From CAUZIR01 sp965250195 (GTDB lineage: Bacteria; Chloroflexota; Dehalococcoidia; Lucifugimonadales; UBA2962): a stretch of 64,000 nt of DNA. Shown piece after piece: positions 33,789 to 41,676 of this stretch; position 1 is the first letter of the stretch, and the number at the start of each line of letters is the position of its first letter. The stretch is taken from NCBI GenBank assembly GCA_965250195.1, contig OZ252295.1:1984001-2048000 (forward strand), given 5' to 3'. The notes beneath the pieces were generated by a model. The model worked only from the letters and a program-made list of their open reading frames with translations, had not been told where the DNA came from and searched no databases. A program made the position numbers and the translations under genes.

Positions 33789-34700
33789 TTAGTAAGCTCG
33801 GAACCATTCTAGGGTTTCGGCTATGGCCTCTGCGTGGGGGGTGGTGTCGGCGCCGAAGGCGGCCTCGTATTTGCCGTGGTCCGATACGAACGGGCTCTTG
33901 AACTGGTACAGCTTCTCTCGCCTCGCCCGCCGTACCTGTTTGCTGAGCAGCCCCAACGCCCGTAGCGAGGTGGGACCCAGCGCCCGTATCTTGAGCCGGG
34001 TGCCCGCCTGATCGTAGGCCAGCGCCAGAAACTCCCTGGTGGTGATGGTCTCGGCGCTGGGCACGTGCCACACGGACCCGTCGGCCTCGTCTCGCTCACC
34101 GAGTATGGCAAGGGCCTTGGAAAAATCGCGGTTGTAGGTGTAGGTGTGCGGCAGGTTCGGGTCGCCCAGCACGGTCGATGCGCGCCCGTCCAGCGCCGCC
34201 CGGATGATGGCCGAGCCGACGACGGAGACGATGACGCCGGGGCCGTAGACGTCGGCCGCCCGGCCGATGGTGGCACGCAGGTCTCCTCGCTGGTGCCCCG
34301 CAAGCAATCGATGTTCCATTTCGGCCCGAGTCCGTCCGGACTCCCGGTGTCCGAGCTCGTAGCGGGTCGCCTCGCTCATCGGCCCCGAACGGCAGTCGTA
34401 CATGGCCAGGCTGTCGGCCAGCACCAGCTTTGCTCCGGCAGACGTGCAAGCATCTATGACGGCCGCGTTGGCGGGAGGAAAGACGCAGTTGTACACGACC
34501 GCCGCCCCCTCGCAGGCCGCCGACGCGCCGTCTGACACCGAGATGTCTGCCTGCAACGTCTCCGCGCCGTCCGGGGGCTCGTGGAACTCGGTGCGGGTGA
34601 CGGCGCGCACGCTCTCGCCACTCGAGATGAGCAGCTCGACCAACGGCCGCCCGACGGAGCCGCTGCCGCCAAGTACCACGTGTAGGTCATTACCGGCCAT
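33789..34700 (-). CDS. NAD(P)-dependent epimerase/dehydratase-like protein
   Basis: 303 residues, extended SDR type. The Rossmann glycine motif is GGSGSVG at 11-17. The usual YxxxK catalytic pair is not obvious: the region where it is expected reads TRYELGHRESGRTRAE, with Tyr but no Lys four residues on. This hints at a non-catalytic or atypical SDR. GRAADVYGPGV fits the sugar-nucleotide epimerase lineage. It is the first gene of the leftward unit with the aldo/keto reductase. Confidence 0.8.
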   Translation of the reverse strand: MAGNDLHVVLGGSGSVGRPLVELLISSGESVRAVTRTEFHEPPDGAETLQADISVSDGASAACEGAAVVYNCVFPPANAAVIDACTSAGAKLVLADSLAMYDCRSGPMSEATRYELGHRESGRTRAEMEHRLLAGHQRGDLRATIGRAADVYGPGVIVSVVGSAIIRAALDGRASTVLGDPNLPHTYTYNRDFSKALAILGERDEADGSVWHVPSAETITTREFLALAYDQAGTRLKIRALGPTSLRALGLLSKQVRRARREKLYQFKSPFVSDHGKYEAAFGADTTPHAEAIAETLEWFRAY

Positions 34701-34702
34701 GT

Positions 34703-34822
34703 TCTCCGCTCACTTCGTTCGCTCTAGGGCTTCTTCGGCTCATGGCCTCATCGCTCTCCGCGCGGGGCGCGCTTGTCTGGGCTTCTTCGTCCTTCGGCCT
34801 CATCGCTTTGGGAATCGACCGT
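34703..34822 (-). repeat. Dispersed repeat, copies 9 and 10 in tandem
   Basis: Two head-to-tail copies on the minus strand. One (about 34760-34822) has TTCCCAAAGCGATGAGGC then CGAAGAAGCCCAGAC; the other (34703-34759) has GAGCGATGAGGCCATGAGCC, then GAAGAAGCCCTAG, then AGCGAACGAAGTGAGCGGAG. They fill the divergent gap between the epimerase and the small membrane protein. Confidence 0.85.
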
Positions 34823-34852
34823 TGGTATCGTAGTTCATGTGAAGCCGCGAAA

Positions 34853-35281
34853 ATGGGACTGATCGCCGCGTACCTGAACCTGATTCCCGGCTTCGGGGTC
34901 GGTTACCTCGTGTCGCGCCGATGGCTGCTGTTCGGACTCAGCCTGGTCGGCTGGGCCATTGCCGTCGGCATCGGCATCGCCCAGGCCCGCAACGGCTCGG
35001 CCTGCTTCGGCTGCGAGTTCTACGGCGCGGTCATGATCGCGTTTCTGGCACTCAGCGTGCCGGGGTCCATTCATCTTTTTGCGGGCTGGTTGCGGGCGCG
35101 AAGCCCCGCACGACGCAGGGCGGGAATCGGGGGTTTCGTGGTCGGCCTGGCTCTGATGGCGGCTCTGATGCTGTCGTTAGAGGTGGATCCGGACCGGCTG
35201 TGGGTGTGGCTGGTGGTGGTGGCCGTCCCCCTGATCGGCAGCGGCCTGGGCGCGATGCTGTTCGGGGGCGAGGCCCGGTAA
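34853..35281 (+). CDS. Small multi-pass membrane protein, unknown function
   Basis: 142 residues from ATG 34853. Four hydrophobic segments: LIAAYLNLIPGFGVGYLV, WLLFGLSLVGWAIAVGIGIA, YGAVMIAFLALSVPGSIHLF, and a C-terminal pair around GGFVVGLALMAALML and LWVWLVVVAVPLIGSG. A cysteine pair (SACFGCEF) lies in the loop after the second helix. No family is recognised; the helix pattern resembles small TM2-like or DUF-type proteins. The frame stays open upstream through two repeat copies, but those residues are repeat-derived and not chosen. GNAT follows after 3 bp. Confidence 0.7.
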   Translation: MGLIAAYLNLIPGFGVGYLVSRRWLLFGLSLVGWAIAVGIGIAQARNGSACFGCEFYGAVMIAFLALSVPGSIHLFAGWLRARSPARRRAGIGGFVVGLALMAALMLSLEVDPDRLWVWLVVVAVPLIGSGLGAMLFGGEAR

Positions 35282-35284
35282 CGC

Positions 35285-35881
35285 ATGGCTTCGCCCATCA
35301 ACACGCTGGTTAATCTCAAGCGATTGGACGCTGGCGACGGCGTGGTGATGAGGGCGCTGCGCATGTACCACGGCGAAGAGGTTTTCTTGGCTGTCAGGGA
35401 CAATTCGGAAAACCTCGCCGAGTGGCTGCCCTGGCCCGATGCGGTTAAGGGCCTGTCCGATACGCGGGACTTCATCCGCACGGCGATGGATCAACAGGCC
35501 GACGGTGAGGCGCTTCAGCTGGGCATCTGGGCGGGCGACGTCTTCGCCGGAGGGATCGGCCTGCACGCGGTCGACTGGGACAATCGGCGCACCAGCATCG
35601 GCTACTGGCTCGGGGCGCACGCACGGGGCAGCGGCGTGATGACGGCCTGCGCTCGTGCCCTCACGAATTTAGCGCTCTGCGACCTGGGCCTCAACAGGGT
35701 GGAGATGAGATGCGCCGTGGAAAACCGGACCAGCCGCGCGGTCCCCGAACGGCTAGGGTACGCACAGGAAGGCACGGCGCGGGATGACATGGTCGTTGGC
35801 GGCAAAAACCTCGATTGTGTAGTCTATGCCGCACTTGCCCGGGAGTGGCGGTGTGGCGACGTTACGGGGGTAGTGACCTAG
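35285..35881 (+). CDS. GNAT acetyltransferase, RimJ/RimL type
   Basis: 198 residues. It shows the RimJ/RimL pattern: an N-terminal strand with MRALRMYHGEEVFLAVRDN, NLAEWLPWPD, the IGYWLGAHARGSGVMTACARALTNLA acetyl-CoA region (read in two parts, IGYWLGAHARGSG and VMTACARAL), LGLNRVEMRCAVEN and RLGYAQEG. It would N-acetylate a ribosomal protein terminus, an amino acid or an antibiotic-like amine. It is tightly packed between the membrane protein and the kelch lipoprotein. Confidence 0.87.
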   Translation: MASPINTLVNLKRLDAGDGVVMRALRMYHGEEVFLAVRDNSENLAEWLPWPDAVKGLSDTRDFIRTAMDQQADGEALQLGIWAGDVFAGGIGLHAVDWDNRRTSIGYWLGAHARGSGVMTACARALTNLALCDLGLNRVEMRCAVENRTSRAVPERLGYAQEGTARDDMVVGGKNLDCVVYAALAREWRCGDVTGVVT

Positions 35882-35899
35882 GGCGAGACGGAGGCTGCT

Positions 35900-37078
35900 G
35901 TGAAGCGTCTGGTACTTGTGTTAGTTGTTTTCGCGCTGGCGGGCCTGTCCGCCTGCGGTAGCGATGAACCGGCGGCCTCGTCGTCGCCCGATTCTTCTGT
36001 TTCTGAGGCTTCGGACTCGTCTGCGGACGCTCCCGAGGCGTCGGCTTCATCCGCAAACGTCGGGTCTTTCGCCGATGCCGGCCGCATGACCGACGCCCGC
36101 ATGGACCACGTCACGACCCTTCTCGGTAACGGAACGATTCTCACAGTCGGCGGCAGGGGCCGGGGCGCGACCATCCGGCCGCCCCGTCTGTCGCGGGCCG
36201 AGGTCTATGACCCGGCCACCGGCGTATGGACGGCGGTCGGGGAGATGTCCGCCCAGCGCGAGCTTTTCTGCGGCGTTACCCTCAGCGATGGCACGGGCAT
36301 GATTTTCGGCGGAGCGGACGAGCGCCGCGAAGCCCTCAAGTCAACAGAAATTTTCGACCCGGCGACCAGCGAGTGGACGCTCGGTCCCAAGTTGAAAAAA
36401 GGACGTTGGAAGCACTCCTGCCTGCTGCTCGCCGACGGACGCGTGATGATTGCTGCGGGTAACGACATCGGAGCACAGGAAGAGGTCGATATATACGACC
36501 CGACGACCGGCGAGATCGAGGCTACGGGCGATATGGCGCAGGGCCGTGCCCGCTTCACGCTGACGGAGCTGCCCGACGGCAGAGTGCTGGCGGTCGGAGG
36601 TGGAAAAGACGAGGGCCCGTACATTGAGACGGCCGAGATCTGGGACCCGGCGACCGGGCAGTGGTCAGGTGCCGCGCCCATGACCGAGCCAAGGGCCTCA
36701 CACAGCGCGACGCTGCTAGGAGACGGCACGGTACTGGTGGTGGGCGGCCGGGGACGGCTGGCGACCGCCGAAATATATGATCCCGCCGCCGACGCTTGGA
36801 CCGCGGTCGCCGGGCTCACCGAGGGCCGCACCGATCACACGGCCAGCCTGCTGCCGGACGGTCGGGTGCTGGTGGCGGGCGGCGTAAATTCCATCGCCCT
36901 GTCGGAAATCTATGATCCGGATACCGGGAGCTGGGTTGATGGTCCCGAGATGCTCAGGGGACGGCATCAGCACTCGGCAACAACGATGACCGACGGCAGC
37001 GTGATGTTCGTCGGAGGACAGGCCCAGGACGGCGACGAGCGCCGGCTGAGCAACCTCCCGGAGGTCTATGCGCCCTAG
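35900..37078 (+). CDS. Kelch-repeat lipoprotein
   Basis: 392 residues from GTG 35900. A signal peptide with lipobox LSAC (Cys19) is followed by a serine/alanine-rich linker to about residue 60, then about six kelch motifs with the recurring pattern of HSATLLGDGTVLVVGG and AEIYDPAADAWTAV. It should be an outer-face, membrane-anchored beta-propeller that binds a ligand or glycan. It precedes a PhnD-like lipoprotein by 9 bp and could belong to the same sensing or uptake unit. Confidence 0.88.
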   Translation: MKRLVLVLVVFALAGLSACGSDEPAASSSPDSSVSEASDSSADAPEASASSANVGSFADAGRMTDARMDHVTTLLGNGTILTVGGRGRGATIRPPRLSRAEVYDPATGVWTAVGEMSAQRELFCGVTLSDGTGMIFGGADERREALKSTEIFDPATSEWTLGPKLKKGRWKHSCLLLADGRVMIAAGNDIGAQEEVDIYDPTTGEIEATGDMAQGRARFTLTELPDGRVLAVGGGKDEGPYIETAEIWDPATGQWSGAAPMTEPRASHSATLLGDGTVLVVGGRGRLATAEIYDPAADAWTAVAGLTEGRTDHTASLLPDGRVLVAGGVNSIALSEIYDPDTGSWVDGPEMLRGRHQHSATTMTDGSVMFVGGQAQDGDERRLSNLPEVYAP

Positions 37079-37087
37079 AGGGCACCT

Positions 37088-38047
37088 GTGAAACCGGGCC
37101 TTTTCTCACTGATCGTTCTAACGCTGGCGCTCGCCCTGGCGTGCTCCGGGCCCGGTAACGAGCCGCCCACTCCCGATTCGGACAGCGGGCCCGCCGGTTC
37201 CGGCGACACCGTCGCCCGCCTGTTCACCGTCGGGGACATCGACCCCGAGGACCCGGTGAAAAAGATCGAACGATTCAAGCCGTTGGCCGACTTCCTGGCC
37301 GGGGAGATGGCCGACCTCGGGTTCTCCGGCGGCAGGGTCGTAATCGCTCGAGACATCGACGAGATGGCGGTGCTGATGCGGGACGACGAGGTAGACCTGT
37401 ACCTCGACAGCGCATTCCCCACTCTCGCGATCCGGGATCGCGCCGAGTCCCGGGTGATCCTGATCCGTTGGAAGGACGGCGAGGCGTCTTATTCGAGCAC
37501 GTTCATCGTCCTGCGCGACTCGGGCATCGACTCGCTGGACGATCTGGTGGGAAGGGTGGTGGCCTTCGAAGGACCTCACTCGACGTCAGGGTTTGTGCTG
37601 CCTGCCGGAACCCTCGCCGACGTGGGATATGACATTGTCGAGTTGTCGACGCCGAACGCGACGCTGTCGGGCGACTCGGTCGGCTACATATTTTCCCAGG
37701 ACGAGCAAAACACGGTCGACCTTCTTTTGCGTGGCATTGTGGCGGCGGGCGGGGTTTCGCTCAGTGACTACGAAGAGCTCCCTCCGGAGCTAAAGGAGAG
37801 CATCACCACGATTGGAGAGACGATCATGGTGCCCCGCCAACTGGCGTCGGTTCGACCCAAAATGGATGCCGAAACGGTGGACCGGATCACCGAGCTGCTC
37901 CTCGGGCTCGACGAGACCGAGGACGGCAGGACGCTACTGGCCGGGATGAAGGACACCAGGCAGTTCACCGTGCTGGGAGACGAATTCGGACAGGCGGTCT
38001 CAGAGGTGAGTCGTCTGATCCGGCTGGTGGAGAGCGCCGGTGAATAG
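37088..38047 (+). CDS. PhnD-like phosphate/phosphonate-type substrate-binding lipoprotein
   Basis: 319 residues from GTG 37088. The signal ends in a lipobox (ALACSGPG), then a periplasmic-binding-protein type II fold with RLFTVGDIDPEDPVKKIERF, FKPLADFLAGEM, VDLYLDSAFPTLAIRDRA, KDGEASYSSTFIVLRD and the loop FEGPHSTSGFVLPAGTLAD. PhnD-type proteins bind phosphonate, phosphite or related anions, often for an ABC importer. No permease or ATPase is adjacent. Its stop overlaps the start of a histidine kinase gene, which argues for a sensing role. Confidence 0.85.
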   Translation: MKPGLFSLIVLTLALALACSGPGNEPPTPDSDSGPAGSGDTVARLFTVGDIDPEDPVKKIERFKPLADFLAGEMADLGFSGGRVVIARDIDEMAVLMRDDEVDLYLDSAFPTLAIRDRAESRVILIRWKDGEASYSSTFIVLRDSGIDSLDDLVGRVVAFEGPHSTSGFVLPAGTLADVGYDIVELSTPNATLSGDSVGYIFSQDEQNTVDLLLRGIVAAGGVSLSDYEELPPELKESITTIGETIMVPRQLASVRPKMDAETVDRITELLLGLDETEDGRTLLAGMKDTRQFTVLGDEFGQAVSEVSRLIRLVESAGE

Positions 38048-39869
38048 CTGGTTGCGGGTAGAGCGCCCCCGGCTCGGCATCGTCTTGACCCTGACAGTGG
38101 CGATTGTGGCCATGGTCGCACTGGCGGTCGGGACCATCACCTGGCTGGACGTACGGCGCCAGAGGGCGACCTTCGTCGATGAGTCGGAAAATCGGGCGCT
38201 GGCCCTGGTCGCGGCGGTCAAGGATGTTTTGAACGATCCCCTCTACTTTCGCGACGTTGATGCCGTCGGCGACATTGCCACCGACCTCGCCGACGAGGCG
38301 GGCGTCGAATACGTCCACGTTTACACAGCGAACGGAGAGCTGCTGGCGGACAGCGAGAAGGGAGATTACCCGGCCGGTTACGGGGTGTCTGGTACGAAGA
38401 CGTTCTCGTCTGGGGTGACGATTGGCCGCTTCGAGGTCGGGGCGCTACAGGTGGACACGTCGATCGAGGTATCGGGACAGGTGATTGGCGGGTTGACCAT
38501 GGGCTTCAACACCGCCCCGGTGGACGAGCAGATCGCGTCTCTCACCCGCACCCGCATCTGGCTGGCACTGGGCCTGGTTGGCGGGACGACCATCCTGTCA
38601 TACCTGCTGGCCAGCGTCCTGACACGGCCCCTTACACGGGCGAACGCCGAACTGCGCGCGGAGGTTGGCGAGCGGCACAGGGCCGAAAAGGCCCTGTTGG
38701 AGAGCCGCGAGCGCTTCAGTCTCCTCTTTAAGCACAGCCCGGTTGCGATGACGTTGGTGTCTCTTAGCGGTCGTTATCTGGCGGTTAACGGACGCCTGGC
38801 CGAAATGCTGGAACGGGCGCCGGAAGACATGCTGGACCTGTCGGTCTTTGACGTGACCGACCCGGAGTATGGGCACTGGGCGCTGGACCTACCCCAGAAC
38901 CCCAGAGAAGTCAGCTACATGGAGACCCGGTACGTCACCGGCGACGGCCACAGCATGTGGGTCGGGGTGAGCACGGCTATCGCCAGCGACCCGGACGATG
39001 AGCCCGCGTTCGCTATTACTACAGTGCAAGACGTGTCGGGGAGAAAACGGGAGCACGCACTGGAGAAGCGCTATCTCACGGCTCTCGAGCTGCACGCATC
39101 GGAAATACGGGAGCGCTATGAGGAAGCCGAACGCCTCAGGCGTTCACTCGAAGAGGAAAATACCCGGAGGAGGCGCTTTTTGAGCGTGCTTTTCCACGAG
39201 CTCAGGACCCCTCTCACCCCGATCTTGAGCTCGGGCCAGATGCTGGATGAATTGCTCCGGCCCGACCCCAGGAGTGGAGAGGGCCGCCTGATCGAAAATT
39301 TGCTGTCCGGCGCACGCACGCTAAAGTCGCGGATCGATGACCTGATCGACCAGGCATCGTACGAAGCCGGGCAGTACCAGATCGAGACCGAGCGGGTTGA
39401 CGTTCCGTCGATTGTCCGGGGTGTGGTGGAGCTGCTGCGACCCGAGGCCGACAGCCGGGGGCAGCCGTTGGAGCTCGAACTGGGAGAGAATCTGCCGATT
39501 ATCGAGGCCGACGGCAAACGGCTCAAACAGGCTCTCGTGAACCTCGCCTCTAACGCCCTCAAGTTTGGCCCGGACCAGCGGCCGGTGGTCATCCGGGCGT
39601 TCACCGAGGGTGAATTCGTCGTCTTCGAGATACAGGACTACGGCCTCGGAATCCCTCAGCGGGACTTGCCTCACCTGTTCACACCATACTTTCGCCGCGA
39701 GCACGACCGCCGTCAGCACCGGGGCCTGGGCCTGGGCCTGACGATTGTTAAGCAAATCGTACGAGCCCACGGGGGCGAGGTCGGGATCGATGCTGGGACG
39801 GGCGAAGGGGCGCTGTTCCGCATTCGGATTCCGGTCACGGCCGATCGGAGGTCCGTCGCAACGGAATAG
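38040..39869 (+). CDS. Membrane sensor histidine kinase with PAS domain
   Basis: 609 residues from GTG 38040, overlapping the binding-protein gene by 8 bp. Order: helix about 15-38, extracytoplasmic sensor domain about 40-165, second helix about 175-198, PAS domain about 220-350, HisKA with the phospho-acceptor in VLFHELRTPL (His386), then the ATPase domain with N-box LVNLASNALKF, DYGLGIP and GLGLGLTIVKQIV. No response regulator is adjacent; the neighbour is convergent. Co-translation with the PhnD-like protein suggests that the lipoprotein presents ligand to this kinase. Confidence 0.92.
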   Translation: MNSWLRVERPRLGIVLTLTVAIVAMVALAVGTITWLDVRRQRATFVDESENRALALVAAVKDVLNDPLYFRDVDAVGDIATDLADEAGVEYVHVYTANGELLADSEKGDYPAGYGVSGTKTFSSGVTIGRFEVGALQVDTSIEVSGQVIGGLTMGFNTAPVDEQIASLTRTRIWLALGLVGGTTILSYLLASVLTRPLTRANAELRAEVGERHRAEKALLESRERFSLLFKHSPVAMTLVSLSGRYLAVNGRLAEMLERAPEDMLDLSVFDVTDPEYGHWALDLPQNPREVSYMETRYVTGDGHSMWVGVSTAIASDPDDEPAFAITTVQDVSGRKREHALEKRYLTALELHASEIRERYEEAERLRRSLEEENTRRRRFLSVLFHELRTPLTPILSSGQMLDELLRPDPRSGEGRLIENLLSGARTLKSRIDDLIDQASYEAGQYQIETERVDVPSIVRGVVELLRPEADSRGQPLELELGENLPIIEADGKRLKQALVNLASNALKFGPDQRPVVIRAFTEGEFVVFEIQDYGLGIPQRDLPHLFTPYFRREHDRRQHRGLGLGLTIVKQIVRAHGGEVGIDAGTGEGALFRIRIPVTADRRSVATE

Positions 39870-39934
39870 CCCGGGCCTTTGTCCTCAGTTCCCCCCGCCG
39901 AACGGCCGGAGCCGGACCAGTCGGCCCGTCGCCC

Positions 39935-41650
39935 TTAATCCTGGGGTATAACGGGCAATAGCAGGTGCGACGCGCGGGCGTCGTCGTGGAAGACGGTCTG
40001 GCGGGCCACTCTTAGCTGCGTGTCCTGGCCGAACGGATTGCCGGTGTTGGGGTTGCGGTCGAAGCGGGGGAAGTTGGAGCTGGACACCTCCACCCGGATG
40101 CGGTGGCCCGCCCTAAACACGTTGGCGGTGACCCACAGGTCAACCGTGAATTCATAGGTTTCGCCTGGCGTCATCAATACCTCTTCGGACGTGCCCTGAC
40201 GATAGCGGCCACGCCGAATCCCGTCGGTCAGGTTGATCGCCCGGCCGTCGGGGAAGACGTCTACGAGCTTTGCCGTAAAGTCCGTGTCACGCCCGTCCGT
40301 CGAAGCGAAGAGTTTCAATATGACCGGGCCGGTAACTTCCACGTCGGCTTCTAAGGGCTCGGTGCTGTAGACGAGCACGTCGGACCGGGCCTCTACCTCG
40401 CGCTGGTCAAAGCCTCCCCAGGGGACGAGGTGAGGGTCGCAGCAGTTGCCCCCGCCACGAGTCGGGACCGGGAACTGCGGGTCGTAGGTGTAGGCGTCCG
40501 GCGCCTCGTCCGTTGGGCGTGAGACGGACAACGCGCCGTCGCCCGCCGCCGAGTTGGCACCGCCGCCGCTGTGCAGATAGTAGGGCGTGAAGCGGGTGCG
40601 GGCCAGGGGCCATTCCTGCTCGTCTCGCCACGAGCCCGCGCCCATGACGAATATTTTTACGGGGGCGTCCCGATCGGCACCGTTGTCGATGCCCTGTAAC
40701 CAGCGGTCGAACCAGGCCAACTCAATGGCGGGCAGGTCGAGCACCGAGCCCGTGCCGAAATCTACATCGCCCGCATGAGAGAGGGTGCTGGCGGCGTGTA
40801 TCCACGGCCCGATGACGACGCGCTGGTTGGCCCGCGCCTCGGGTGAACCGCCGCGCTCGCGCATGCCGTTGAAGAGATTCAGGGTCCCGGCCGGGTACAG
40901 GTCGTACCAGCCGCCGATGTGGAGCGCCGGGACACGGACCGCTTCGAGACGATGCAGCACGTCGCGCTCGGTCCAGTGCGGGCCGAAATTGGGGTTATCG
41001 ACCCAGTCGACGAAGTCCGGTACGTTGCGCCCGGCAGCCGCCGGGACGTCGCGTACGGGCAGGGTGTGCAACAGGCGCTCCCAGTCGTAGCCGTCGATCT
41101 CCTGCATGGTCCGCGCGTCGGTGCGAAACGACCATGTGGCGTTCAAGGCCAGCTGGAAGGCCCCGCCCTGGTAGTGTGGCGACTCGTGCAGGTCGCCGCC
41201 CATTACCTGCGGGACGATGCATTTGAGGTATCGGCTGCCACCTATGGCCGCCTGCCACTGGACGTAGCCCAGATAGGACGGCCCGTCCATGCCGACGTTG
41301 CCGTCACACCAGGGCTGGGCGCCCACCCATTCGAGAGTTTCGTGGCCGTCATCGAACTCGCTTGTCCAGCGTTTGAACTCGCCACCAGAGTCGTAGCGTC
41401 CGCGTACGTCCTGGCAGACGACGGCGTAGCCGTTTTGGGCGAAGAAGTTGGCCCGTTCGATGAGGTAATCCATCTGGTTGGAGTACGGGGTCCGGTACAG
41501 GATGGTCGGGAAGGGCCCGTCCCCCTCTGTCGGCAGATAGACGTCGGCCGACAGGCGCACGCCGTCAGGCATGGGCACGCCGACGTCGTAGAGGACCGCG
41601 ACTCCTGCCGCTTTGTGGGCGTGGGGATTGGCCATTGCTGGATCGATCAT
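39935..41650 (-). CDS. CocE/NonD family (X-Pro dipeptidyl-peptidase S15-like) hydrolase
   Basis: 571 residues. The alpha/beta hydrolase domain has CQDVRGRYDSGGEF, the nucleophile elbow GMDGPSYLGY (Ser125) and a late GPWIHAAS with the probable catalytic His. A C-terminal jelly-roll domain follows (VEVTGPVILKLFASTDGRDTD). The family cleaves acyl esters such as cocaine, or acts on glutaryl amides or X-Pro peptides; specificity cannot be read here. No signal peptide is seen. Start ATG 41650; a second ATG lies five codons in. Confidence 0.88.
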   Translation of the reverse strand: MIDPAMANPHAHKAAGVAVLYDVGVPMPDGVRLSADVYLPTEGDGPFPTILYRTPYSNQMDYLIERANFFAQNGYAVVCQDVRGRYDSGGEFKRWTSEFDDGHETLEWVGAQPWCDGNVGMDGPSYLGYVQWQAAIGGSRYLKCIVPQVMGGDLHESPHYQGGAFQLALNATWSFRTDARTMQEIDGYDWERLLHTLPVRDVPAAAGRNVPDFVDWVDNPNFGPHWTERDVLHRLEAVRVPALHIGGWYDLYPAGTLNLFNGMRERGGSPEARANQRVVIGPWIHAASTLSHAGDVDFGTGSVLDLPAIELAWFDRWLQGIDNGADRDAPVKIFVMGAGSWRDEQEWPLARTRFTPYYLHSGGGANSAAGDGALSVSRPTDEAPDAYTYDPQFPVPTRGGGNCCDPHLVPWGGFDQREVEARSDVLVYSTEPLEADVEVTGPVILKLFASTDGRDTDFTAKLVDVFPDGRAINLTDGIRRGRYRQGTSEEVLMTPGETYEFTVDLWVTANVFRAGHRIRVEVSSSNFPRFDRNPNTGNPFGQDTQLRVARQTVFHDDARASHLLLPVIPQD

Positions 41651-41676
41651 GGGCTGGTCGCTCCTATCGTTTTTCG

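Noticed and set aside
34742..34852. Upstream start for the small membrane protein
   Set aside because: The added residues are translations of two dispersed repeat copies, and ATG 34853 directly precedes the first hydrophobic segment.
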